The notes beneath the pieces were generated by a model, which ran no database searches, was not told where the DNA came from, and was given only the letters and a program-made list of their open reading frames with translations. A DNA stretch of 64,000 nt from Phenylobacterium sp. NIBR 498073. Lineage in GTDB: Bacteria > Pseudomonadota > Alphaproteobacteria > Caulobacterales > Caulobacteraceae. Positions 8,662-15,068 of this stretch are shown in pieces. Positions within the stretch are counted from its first letter, which is position 1; every line of letters begins with the position of its first letter. The stretch is from contig NZ_CP114599.1 in NCBI RefSeq assembly GCF_027286305.1, positions 2,666,001-2,730,000 of the forward strand. Direction: 5' to 3'. A program made the translations under genes and the position numbers.

Positions 8662-9576
8662 CTACTCCACGCCTTGAGCGCGCCGGATCTGATCCATGAC
8701 CGCCGGCGACAGGGTGACGCCGGAAGCGCCCAGGTTATCGATCAGGTGCGCCATGCGCGTCGTCCCGACCACTGCACAGGACACATGGGGGTCGGCCAGC
8801 ACGTAGGCCAGCGCCGCCTGCGACGCCGACAGGCCATTCAATCGCCCCAAGAAGCCGAACCGCGCGCCCTTGGCGATGTCGCTACGGTGGTTCTTGAGCG
8901 CGCGCAGGGCGTACCAGACGTCCCGTGGCGCGCGCAGGCGCGTGACCTGCCGATTGGCGTGCCCCATGGCCAGCGCCATCCCGGCCAGCACGCCCTTGCC
9001 CTGCTGCGCCGCCCGAGCGATCAACGCCGCGCGTTCGGGCCGCAGGACGTTGTAGTCGACCATCACGACGTCGAAGACGGCCAGGTTGATGATGTGGTCG
9101 ATCACCGCCGGGTCGAAACTGTTGGCGCCGACCGCGCCGACGAGCCCCCGCCGCTTCAGCTCCTCCAGCATCGCCAGCATTTCGTCGTCTAGCTCGGAGA
9201 TCGCCGGGCCGTGCAGCTGCAGCAGCGGCAAGCGCTCCAGGCCCAGGTTGCGCAGGCTCCGCTCGACGCTGGCGACGATCGCCTGCGGCCGAAAATCGCG
9301 GGCTACCCGACGGCCATCGTGAAACGTGCCGGCCTTGGTGGCGACCACCACCCGCTCAAGGTCCCTGCCCTTCAGCGCTCGGCCAAGCCGCGGCTCGGCC
9401 TCGCCGCCGGAATAGGCGGCCCCGGTGTCAAAGAAGGTGACCCCGCGCTCCAGGGCGGCATGCACGAGGTTCACCGCCTGCCGCTCGTCGAACGCCTTCT
9501 GTCCCCACCAACTCGCACAACCGAGGCCGATCTCGGAAACACTGAGGCCGGTGCGGCCAAGGGCGCGAGCGCGCAC
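8662..9576 (-). CDS. Aldo/keto reductase
   Basis: A TIM-barrel NADPH-dependent oxidoreductase. The body begins RARALGRTGLSVSEIGLGCA and has FFDTGAAYSGGEAEPRLGRAL (catalytic Asp and Tyr), VVVATKAG (catalytic Lys), LLQLHGP (catalytic His) and the cofactor segment CAVVGTTRMAHL. It resembles the L-galactose/fucose dehydrogenase-like branch, but the substrate is unknown. No ATG is available near the N-terminus. The GTG at 9576 places the RALGRTGL motif at the expected distance from the start (304 residues). A TTG at 9642 would add 22 residues without family similarity. Neither has a strong ribosome site, so the start is uncertain. Confidence 0.88.
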   Translation of the reverse strand: MRARALGRTGLSVSEIGLGCASWWGQKAFDERQAVNLVHAALERGVTFFDTGAAYSGGEAEPRLGRALKGRDLERVVVATKAGTFHDGRRVARDFRPQAIVASVERSLRNLGLERLPLLQLHGPAISELDDEMLAMLEELKRRGLVGAVGANSFDPAVIDHIINLAVFDVVMVDYNVLRPERAALIARAAQQGKGVLAGMALAMGHANRQVTRLRAPRDVWYALRALKNHRSDIAKGARFGFLGRLNGLSASQAALAYVLADPHVSCAVVGTTRMAHLIDNLGASGVTLSPAVMDQIRRAQGVE

Positions 9577-9818
9577 GGGATCGGCGAGGCTTGGCAAGGT
9601 CAGGTCCGGGACGGCGCCTAGAATTCGCGTTGGCGCGGGCAACGCTTGCGTTAGTCACTGCGTGGGTAGCCGCTTCAGCGCCTTGGATGCAAGCCCGACC
9701 CAGCCGCCGCCGCTATCTGAAACCGGCTCACCGCAACGGCTTGAGGCGTCGCCGGTCGATTTCAACGGAATAGACATTTACTCCTGCACATAAGTTTTCT
9801 TCACGCAATTTCACGTTC

Positions 9819-9838
9819 ATTTCCAAATGAATGGAAAT
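9819..9838. promoter_or_regulatory. Operator-like inverted repeat ATTTCCA-N6-TGGAAAT
   Basis: A perfect 7-bp inverted repeat with a 6-nt spacer lies in the AT-rich region. A third ATTTCCA half-site lies at 9864-9870. Spacing of about one helical turn between half-site centres fits a dimeric regulator, but no regulator is identified. Confidence 0.35.
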
Positions 9839-9973
9839 ACCATAATCAATATTTCGCCTTAACATTTCCAAACAAGCCGAACCATGAATGAAATCCAACT
9901 GACACGTTTCTGACATGGCCTCGACGCTCACCTCAGGTCGAAACCCCACAACATCATCTCTGGCCTTGAATAC

Positions 9974-10001
9974 GGAAACCGCAGGGAATAATAACATCGT
10001 T
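9974..10001 (+). promoter_or_regulatory. Candidate EcfG/sigma-T-type promoter before the ECF sigma gene
   Basis: GGAAAC (9974-9979) is followed by an 18-bp spacer and CGTT (9998-10001). This resembles the alphaproteobacterial general-stress consensus, with a GGAAC-like -35 and CGTT -10. It lies about 100 bp before the sigma-factor ATG. It could mean autoregulation or control by the general stress sigma factor. Confidence 0.35.
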
Positions 10002-10103
10002 ATTCGACGCGAGCGCTGCGAACTTCGCATCGCAGGTCGAAAAAGGGGGAGGCGTAAAGGACGGGGGCCCGCAGAGCCCTCGCGGCCAGGAGGGCTACCC
10101 CCG

Positions 10104-10661
10104 ATGCGCGACGTGTTCCCAGACGCCGTCATCGCCCTGATTCCGATGATGCGCGGCTATGCCATGAGCCTCACACGCTCCAGATCGGAGGCGGACGACC
10201 TGGTTCAGGACACCCTCGTGAGGGCCTGGAGATTTCGAACCGCCTACGAACCGGGAACCAACCTGAAGGCCTGGCTCTACAAGATCCTGCGCAACATCTT
10301 CTATTCGAACCATGCCCGTCGCCGCCTGGTGGTTCAGGACGCCGACGGCAGGCTGACGGCCCAGCTGTCCTGCACGCCGGAGCAGGAGTGGCAGGTCGAA
10401 TTCGGTGACCTGCTGCGCTCGCTGGACCGTCTCACGCCGGACACCCGCGACGCCCTGCTGCTGATCGTCGTCGCCGGGCTGAGTTACGACGAGGCCGCCG
10501 AAGTCTGCGGCTGCGCGACCGGCACCTTGAAGAGCCGCGTCAGCAGGGCCCGCGCCCGCCTGGCCGAACTGCTCGACTACGACCTGCCCGCCGCGCGCCG
10601 CCATCTCGCGCGCCGTCCCGCCGCCCCTCGGGGTGCGAATGAACTCCCAGGTCGGGCCTGA
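10104..10661 (+). CDS. ECF-type RNA polymerase sigma factor (EcfG-like)
   Basis: A 185-residue extracytoplasmic-function sigma factor. Region 2 is seen at residues 5-45 (MRGYAMSLTRSRSEADDLVQ, then DTLVRAWRF) and GTNLKAWLYKILRNIFYSNH. Region 4 is at about 110-165 (LDRLTPDTRDALLLIVVAGL, SYDEAAEVCGCATGTLKSRV, SRARARLAELL). The wording of both regions resembles EcfG-type general-stress sigma factors, but no PhyR or NepR gene is nearby. The start MRDVFPDAV follows AGGAGGG; an in-frame extension to 9915 lies in non-coding-like AT-rich DNA. The gene is 47 bp upstream of the barrel gene on the same strand, so the two probably form an operon. Confidence 0.9.
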   Translation: MRDVFPDAVIALIPMMRGYAMSLTRSRSEADDLVQDTLVRAWRFRTAYEPGTNLKAWLYKILRNIFYSNHARRRLVVQDADGRLTAQLSCTPEQEWQVEFGDLLRSLDRLTPDTRDALLLIVVAGLSYDEAAEVCGCATGTLKSRVSRARARLAELLDYDLPAARRHLARRPAAPRGANELPGRA

Positions 10662-10708
10662 CGTTTAGTCGCCGGCTACGGGGCTCTCCACAGTTCGGAT
10701 CCGAGCAG

Positions 10709-12028
10709 ATGACCACAGCACCCCCCCGCTCCCTGCGTCGCCTGGCGATCATCGGCGCTGCGATCGTCACGTTCGCAACCACCGCTCCGGCCCGGGCCCA
10801 GGAGGACGTCTCCGCCAAGCTCGCGCGCATCGAAGCGTTGCTGCTCGACCAGTCCTCGCGGTTGTCGGTCCAGGAGCGCAGGTTGGCCGAACAGGCCGCT
10901 CTCATTCAACAGCAGGATTTGGAACTGCGTGCCCTGCGCGCGACGCGGGACGAGGCCCTATCGGAGATCCGCGCTGGCCGGGCTGCGGCTCCCCAGCAGG
11001 CCGCGCCGCTCAATCCGCCGATGGGGCCGGCGCCGACGACGACCGCCGCCGCAGCCCCAACGCCGACCCGGCCGGTGGGCGAGGCCCCGCCCGCAGCGAC
11101 CACCGAACAGAAGGCGCGCGAGGTCGCCGCCATCCCCGAACGCCTCGGCGTGCTGACGCCGGCCGGGCGGTTCGTATTCGACCCGACCATCGAGTATGTG
11201 CGCAGCAGCACGAACCGCCTGACCTTCAGGGGGGTGGAAATCGTGCCCGGCATCAATCTTGGCCTGATCGAGGCGGGCGACGCCGATCGCGACTCCGTCG
11301 TCGGCACGCTGGCCGCGCGCTATGGCCTGAGCAACCGGCTGGAGGTCGAGGCCCGCGTTCCCTACGTCTATCGCCACGATCGCATCACCACCGTCGCCGC
11401 AGCCGACCGCGCCGTCACCCGCACCATGGAACTGGACGCCAACGACCTCGGCGACGTCGAGGTGTCGGGGCGCTACCAGCTCAACAGCGGCGACAACGGC
11501 TGGCCGATCTTCGTCGCCGGCGTTCGGGTCAAGTCGGACACCGGCGTCGGCCCCTACGACGTCGACTTCGACGACTTTGCGGTCGCCAAGGGCCTGGCGA
11601 CCGGCTCTGGCTTCTGGGCGACCGAGCTTGGGCTGACGATGCTCTATCCCAGCGATCCTGCGGTTATCTATGGCGGGATCAGCTACCTGCACAACTTTGC
11701 TGGTTCAGTCGACAAGGCGGTCGGCAACAACATCTTCGTCGGCGAGGTGGACCCGGGCGACGGCGTCAACGCCAGCATCGGGTTCGGCCTCGCCCTCAAT
11801 CCGAAGTTCTCCGTCTCATTCGGCTACTCCCACCACTACATTTTCCCGACCGACACCGAGATCAACAACACCACGCAAAGCTCCAACAGCCTCTCGATAG
11901 GCGCGCTGCAGATGAGCCTCTCCTACCGCCTGAGCCGGCGCCTCACCCTGATCAACAGCTTCGAATTCGGGGTGACCAGCGATGCGCCGGATATGCGGCT
12001 GACGGTGCGCGCGCCCTATTCCTTCTGA
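10709..12028 (+). CDS. Outer-membrane beta-barrel protein with periplasmic coiled coil (FapF-like architecture)
   Basis: A 439-residue exported protein. Residues 1-31 are a Sec signal peptide ending PARAQ. Residues 32-90 form a coiled coil (KLARIEALLLDQSSRLSVQE and on to AALIQQQDLELRALRA). Residues 91-140 are a Pro/Ala/Thr linker. Residues 141-439 alternate polar and hydrophobic positions like transmembrane beta strands, and the chain ends in an aromatic (APYSF), as barrels recognised by the Bam machinery do. Coiled coil, flexible linker and barrel in about 430 residues is the layout of FapF, the trimeric pore that secretes Pseudomonas functional amyloid. It resembles the Phenol_MetA_deg-like barrel superfamily. 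The end lies 2 bp from the convergent end of the next gene, whose cluster includes a FapD-like peptidase. The role as secretion pore is inference. Confidence 0.75.
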   Translation: MTTAPPRSLRRLAIIGAAIVTFATTAPARAQEDVSAKLARIEALLLDQSSRLSVQERRLAEQAALIQQQDLELRALRATRDEALSEIRAGRAAAPQQAAPLNPPMGPAPTTTAAAAPTPTRPVGEAPPAATTEQKAREVAAIPERLGVLTPAGRFVFDPTIEYVRSSTNRLTFRGVEIVPGINLGLIEAGDADRDSVVGTLAARYGLSNRLEVEARVPYVYRHDRITTVAAADRAVTRTMELDANDLGDVEVSGRYQLNSGDNGWPIFVAGVRVKSDTGVGPYDVDFDDFAVAKGLATGSGFWATELGLTMLYPSDPAVIYGGISYLHNFAGSVDKAVGNNIFVGEVDPGDGVNASIGFGLALNPKFSVSFGYSHHYIFPTDTEINNTTQSSNSLSIGALQMSLSYRLSRRLTLINSFEFGVTSDAPDMRLTVRAPYSF

Positions 12029-12030
12029 TG

Positions 12031-12591
12031 TCAGGGGCGGGCGGCGTCGCGCAGCGCAGCGCCGACCGCCTCCATCATGCGCATGTTGGCGCGCTCCTGC
12101 ACCGCCGCCTGCTGGAACTGCGTCAGCTCCGGGATCGCCAGGTCGATCTGGACCTCCTGGCGGATGTCGCGGTTGTTCGCCGTGTTGACCACGATGTTGG
12201 AGATCCGCGCCGCGCTCAGCTCGTGCAGCACGACGGTCGTTCCGCCGTCTCCAGCCAGCGCAACCCCCGGCAGCTGCGCCGCCCCTTCGGCCAGCGTCAC
12301 CTGGCCGGTCTGTCCCTGCGTCGCGAGGGGCGGCGCCGATTGCGTCTGCGTGGCCCCCAGATCGGTCCAAACCAGCTTGGTTTCCAAGGCCAAGGCGCCG
12401 TCGACGAAGGTGCGCACGGACGCCCCGAACCCGACCTCCATCCCAGTCGGCAACCGCAGGCCACCCCGCTCGGCGGCCAGCTCCCTATCGCTCAGCGCCG
12501 CGCCGACACCGATCGCCTGCTGCGCCGACGCTCCGCCCACGGCGATAACGAGGCTCAGGACTAGCGCGGCGAGGATCGAACAATAGGGCAT
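12031..12591 (-). CDS. Exported protein with double-glycine leader motif and VVNTxNN module (FapE-like candidate)
   Basis: A 186-residue protein of unknown biochemical function. Residues 1-23 are a Sec signal peptide ending ASAQ. LSDRELAAERGGLRLP at about residues 33-48 fits a double-glycine processing site, with Gly-Gly at 43-44. A beta-rich segment follows (GMEVGFGASVRTFVDGAL). Residues 130-152 read ISNIVVNTANNRDIRQEVQI and closely match the C-terminus of the neighbouring 130-residue protein (IGNFVVNTGNNNNLQG). The ATG lies 4 bp after the stop of the C39 peptidase, so they are translated together. By position and features it could be a minor or export-associated subunit of a fibre system. 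This is inference; no enzyme motif is present. Confidence 0.7.
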   Translation of the reverse strand: MPYCSILAALVLSLVIAVGGASAQQAIGVGAALSDRELAAERGGLRLPTGMEVGFGASVRTFVDGALALETKLVWTDLGATQTQSAPPLATQGQTGQVTLAEGAAQLPGVALAGDGGTTVVLHELSAARISNIVVNTANNRDIRQEVQIDLAIPELTQFQQAAVQERANMRMMEAVGAALRDAARP

Positions 12592-12595
12592 GGCG

Positions 12596-13318
12596 TCAGA
12601 ACCCCGCCGCCGGCCGGTTCTCCCAGACCACTTGGTAGAGCGGCGGCAACTGCATCGTGAGGGCCGCCAGGGACTCGTCCGCCAACGGCTGGCCGGCTAG
12701 TGTCGTCGTGGTCGCCGCCCATTCATTTGGAGTGTTGTAGAGGCCGCGGCTCGGTCCGGAGTGGATCCCGAATATGATGCCGTTCCAGACCTTTTCGAAC
12801 TCGTCCTGGTGGTAGGACTTGAGCCCCAGCGCCGGATCGCCGACCAGGATGCGGTCCGCTCCCGCCCCCTTCACCACCACGAAGTGCTTGTAGGTCCCGA
12901 CCGTGATCACCGCGATCGACGGCCACTTGGCGTGGACCAGAGCGTCCGCATCGATGCGGTAGCCGTCGGCCTTGTAGCCGCGCGCCTCCAGGTAGCGCTT
13001 CATGTCCAGCAGCGAGAAACCCACCTTCTGGATCTTCGCCTGATCGCCTCCGGCGTACATCGCCTTGAAGATGTCGACCTCGGTGACGTCGACGCCGTAG
13101 TGATAGCGCAGCAGCGTCGCCAGCGCCGCCGAGCCGCAGCTGTAGTCGTACTGCTGGCGCACGACCGTCCGGAAAGGCATGTCGCGAAGGGTCGTGACGC
13201 GGTCGAGCGCATAGAGCGATCCACCGTCCGAAAAGGCGATCTGCGCCGTCGCTGGGTTCGTCAGCGCGAGCGCGCCGGCGATTGCTGCGATGGCCAATTG
13301 TCGACCCTGACGCGGCAT
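12596..13318 (-). CDS. Periplasmic C39-family cysteine peptidase (FapD-like)
   Basis: A 240-residue papain-like peptidase of family C39, the family that cleaves after double glycine in leader peptides. Unlike the C39 domains of ABC exporters it is a free protein with its own Sec signal peptide (residues 1-26, LALTNPATAQ), so it acts in the periplasm. Catalytic residues are visible: Cys61 in QYDYSCGSAALATLLRYHYG, His145 in GTYKHFVVVKG and Asp161 in LVGDPALG. This is the arrangement of FapD of the Pseudomonas Fap amyloid system. The ATG at 13318 is preferred over an upstream TTG because it gives a clean signal peptide. The gene lies 10 bp downstream of a gene encoding a likely double-glycine substrate and 4 bp upstream of a second. 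Confidence 0.88.
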   Translation of the reverse strand: MPRQGRQLAIAAIAGALALTNPATAQIAFSDGGSLYALDRVTTLRDMPFRTVVRQQYDYSCGSAALATLLRYHYGVDVTEVDIFKAMYAGGDQAKIQKVGFSLLDMKRYLEARGYKADGYRIDADALVHAKWPSIAVITVGTYKHFVVVKGAGADRILVGDPALGLKSYHQDEFEKVWNGIIFGIHSGPSRGLYNTPNEWAATTTTLAGQPLADESLAALTMQLPPLYQVVWENRPAAGF

Positions 13319-13328
13319 GACGCTGCGC

Positions 13329-13721
13329 CTAGGATCCGCCAAGGGTGGCGATGTTGACGCTAATCACGCCCTGCAGGTTGTTATTGTTGCCGGTATTGAC
13401 GACGAAGTTGCCGATCCCGGAGTAGTCGCCCGTCGAGAAATCGACATTGCCAGTGGCGACCTGATCGGCCGCGATCGATCCGGAGTTGCTGGCCGAAAGC
13501 TGCTGGTTCGACAGCGCTTCGACGACAACCCCCTGCCCGCCGCTGATGGCGCCGAGTTCGGTCTCGCCGATCGGCGCGGCCCTAAGTCCTTCCGGCGCAT
13601 CTTGAGCTATCGCCTCGACCGACGTTACGGGGCGGCCGGCCGGCGCATCCTCCGCCAGCGCGGAGCCTGAGGCCCCGAGGACGACCAGGCCAGCCAGCCC
13701 GCCGAACTTCCACCTGGACAT
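13329..13721 (-). CDS. Small exported protein with double-glycine motif and Asn-rich VVNTGNNNN module
   Basis: A 130-residue protein with no family I can name. Residues 1-23 are a Sec signal peptide (ending GSALAE). Residues 53-62 read ETELGAISGG, a close match to the double-glycine leader consensus (E-L-x-x-I-x-G-G), so cleavage after Gly62 by the adjacent C39 peptidase is likely. The remaining 68 residues are Asn/Ser/Gly-rich and beta-prone (SNQQLSASNSGSIAADQVAT, then IGNFVVNTGNNNNLQGVISV), with almost no charge. That fits a small amyloid nucleator or fibre subunit. The start follows GGAGGGA; an earlier TTG at 13733 is disfavoured. The stop is 10 bp before the peptidase ATG. Function is inferred from composition and neighbours. 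Confidence 0.72.
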   Translation of the reverse strand: MSRWKFGGLAGLVVLGASGSALAEDAPAGRPVTSVEAIAQDAPEGLRAAPIGETELGAISGGQGVVVEALSNQQLSASNSGSIAADQVATGNVDFSTGDYSGIGNFVVNTGNNNNLQGVISVNIATLGGS

Positions 13722-13759
13722 CGCTCCCTCCAAATCGCCGAAGCCGCGGATGCGAGTAC

Positions 13760-13787
13760 GGGCCGGCCTCCGGACGGACGCCGGCCC
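13760..13787 (-). terminator. Intercistronic GC-rich hairpin (possible attenuator)
   Basis: An 8-bp perfect stem GGGCCGGC/GCCGGCCC with a 12-nt loop lies between the repeat-protein gene and the double-glycine gene. It has no T-run. It could partly terminate transcription or protect the upstream mRNA, letting the repeat protein be made in excess over downstream genes. Confidence 0.4.
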
Positions 13788-13795
13788 GAGTACGC

Positions 13796-14353
13796 TTACG
13801 GAGCGCCGAAACTGATGTTGGCGTTCGCCGACAGCGAGGTCGCCGCCTGGCCTTGCGAATTGATGCCCGAGTTGGCGTTGGCGGTCTGGATCCCGCCGAA
13901 CGCGGCGCCGTCGAACGAAGCATTGCCAGTGGTGATCGAACCGGTCGCGCCGTCGCCGCCGGTGTTCGACACCGGAGAACCGGTGACCGAGCCGTTGAGC
14001 GTCTGGGTCGACACGGCGGTGTAGGTCGCCGTCGTCGAATTGTCCGAGTTGTCCGAATTGTCGGAGTTGTCGGTCGTCGAACTGTTCGAGTTATCCGAGC
14101 TGTTCGAATTGTCCGAATTATTGGAGTTGTCGGAATTGTTCGAATTGTCGGTGGTCGAATTGTTGGAGTTGTCTGTAGTCGAGTTGTTGGAATTGTCGGT
14201 GGTCGAGTTGTTCGAATTGTCAGTGGTCGCCTGGTTCACCGTCGCTGTCGAGGTGTTGTCGGCGGAGGTGTTGTCGACCTGCGCGATCGCCATGGTGCTC
14301 ATGCCGAGGCCGATCACCAACGCGGCGGCCGAAGTGAGAAGCTTGGATTTCAT
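13796..14353 (-). CDS. Exported Asp-Asn-Ser repeat protein, possible major fibre or adhesin subunit
   Basis: A 185-residue protein of no known family. A Sec signal peptide covers residues 1-25 (LLTSAAALVIGLGMSTMAIA). Residues 43-108 are low-complexity repeats built from TTDNSNNS units (four perfect copies), then DNSNNS, DNSNSS and DNS units. Residues 109-185 are a Gly/Ala/Asn/Ser-rich beta-prone tail (GSITTGNASFDGAAFGGIQT, then ANSGINSQGQAATSLSANAN). Its layout weakly parallels the tail of the 130-residue neighbour. After the signal peptide there are no Lys or Arg residues. It begins after a GGAGG site and is first in its transcription unit, upstream of a hairpin. It lacks a clear double-glycine site. 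The composition recalls secreted amyloids and adhesins; the function is not known. Confidence 0.75.
   Translation of the reverse strand: MKSKLLTSAAALVIGLGMSTMAIAQVDNTSADNTSTATVNQATTDNSNNSTTDNSNNSTTDNSNNSTTDNSNNSDNSNNSDNSNSSDNSNSSTTDNSDNSDNSDNSTTATYTAVSTQTLNGSVTGSPVSNTGGDGATGSITTGNASFDGAAFGGIQTANANSGINSQGQAATSLSANANISFGAP
14030..14227 (-). repeat. Coding tandem repeats of about 24, 18 and 12 bp (TTDNSNNS/DNSNNS/DNS units)
   Basis: Tandem repeats inside the exported DNS-repeat protein. Units keep the same residues while using different synonymous codons (for example Asn AAC or AAT, Ser TCG, TCC or TCT). That points to selection on the peptide rather than a very recent slippage expansion. Confidence 0.85.
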
Positions 14354-14491
14354 AGGGTCACCCTCCCAGGGTCGCTGATGTTTGGAGGCGCCTGTCCTCC
14401 GGCCGCCAGAACCGGCGGGACATGGGGAGAGTTCGGATCACATGACCGTGAGCCCGATTTGTGAACCGCCTGCGGCTCCGACCGGGACGTG

Positions 14492-14568
14492 TGGTGGGCG
14501 GCGAGGGGTTCGAACCCCCGACCCCCTGGGTGTAAACCAGGTGCTCTGACCAGCTGAGCTAGCCGCCC
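14492..14568 (-). tRNA. tRNA-Val (anticodon TAC)
   Basis: A 77-nt tRNA with an encoded CCA on the minus strand. The acceptor stem GGGCGGC pairs with GCCGCCC, the anticodon loop TTTACAC carries TAC, and the T-arm has GGTTCGAACC. It sits alone between the fibre locus and hup. Confidence 0.97.
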
Positions 14569-14581
14569 TCATAGAATCGAA

Positions 14582-14613
14582 AAGGGCGACCTCCACGCGG
14601 GAAGGCCGCCCTT
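14582..14613 (-). terminator. Terminator of hup
   Basis: On the minus strand AAGGGCGGCCT pairs with AGGTCGCCCTT around a short loop and is followed by TTTTCG. It lies 24 bp beyond the hup stop. Confidence 0.65.
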
Positions 14614-14637
14614 GAACGAAAACCGCTTGAACGGTTC

Positions 14638-14910
14638 TTAGTTCAGCGAGCCCTTCAGGCCTTCGCCGACGCGGAAACGCGCCGTCTTCGAAGCCGGACG
14701 GCTCACGGTCTCGCCGGTGCGCGGGTTACGCGCGGTGCCCGCCGCGCGGGTCACCGGCACGAAGCTGCCGAAACCAACGAGTCGGACTTCTTGGCCCGCC
14801 TTAAGCGACTCGGTGACGCTGTCGATGAACGCTTCCAGAGCATCCTTCGCCTGAGCCTTGTTGAGGCCCGCCTTGTCGGCGATCGCCGTGACGAGTTCGG
14901 CCTTGGTCAT
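14638..14910 (-). CDS. hup: HU family DNA-binding protein
   Basis: A 90-residue histone-like nucleoid protein that bends and compacts DNA as a dimer. It starts MTKAELVTAIADKAG. The beta-arm core GQEVRLVGFGSFVPVTRAA, the conserved ARNPRTGETV with its intercalating Pro, and the C-terminal KTARFRVGEGLKGSLN are all present. The ATG at 14910 matches the family start; seven upstream codons in frame are not conserved. Immediate neighbourhood with lon and clpX is conserved in alphaproteobacteria and beyond. It has its own hairpin terminator downstream, and a strong hairpin separates it from lon upstream. Confidence 0.96.
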   Translation of the reverse strand: MTKAELVTAIADKAGLNKAQAKDALEAFIDSVTESLKAGQEVRLVGFGSFVPVTRAAGTARNPRTGETVSRPASKTARFRVGEGLKGSLN

Positions 14911-15014
14911 TTCTTGTCTCTCCCAGCCCATTATTCAAACCGCGAACCTCTCGCGGAAGCGCGAGGCTGCTTCGCGTTGCGCGATTATGGCGGTCGATTC
15001 TCGCCCGTCAAACA

Positions 15015-15045
15015 AAGGCGGCGCGGAGAGACCCCGCGCCGCCTT
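15015..15045 (-). terminator. Strong hairpin terminator after lon
   Basis: An AAGGCGGCGCGG/CCGCGCCGCCTT stem with a short loop lies 24 bp after the lon stop. T-rich tracts flank both sides (TTTGTTTG downstream on the minus strand, ATTTTTT on the plus strand), so it could terminate transcription in either direction. Confidence 0.75.
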
Positions 15046-15068
15046 ATTTTTTCTCAGTTTTCCACCGT

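Larger units (their letters stand above)
9577..10103. other. Long AT-rich intergenic region before the ECF sigma factor
   Basis: About 530 bp without a clear gene. From about 9740 to 10010 the base composition drops sharply against the flanks, with runs such as AATTTCACG, CAATATTTCG and GAATAATAACA. It contains an inverted repeat (9819-9838) and a candidate ECF-type promoter (9974-10001). A stop-free minus-strand frame spans 9728-9997 after an ATG (about 89 codons, beginning MLLFPAVSVFKARDD). It has no ribosome site or recognised motif, so I do not call it a gene, but it could be an acquired fragment. Confidence 0.5.

Noticed and set aside
9728..9997. Minus-strand frame of about 89 codons in the AT-rich region, possible orphan gene
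   Set aside because: No ribosome site, no recognised motif, and it overlaps a likely promoter region. Mentioned as a finding but not called as a gene.
14030..14227. CRISPR-like array
   Set aside because: The repeats are short, contiguous and in frame inside a coding sequence, with no unique spacers and no cas genes nearby. No CRISPR array was seen in the window.
14040..14378. Plus-strand frame encoding Ser-Glu-Leu repeats (SELSELSELF)
   Set aside because: This is the reverse complement of the DNS repeat. The minus frame has a signal peptide, a good ribosome site and co-oriented partner genes, so the plus frame is a shadow.
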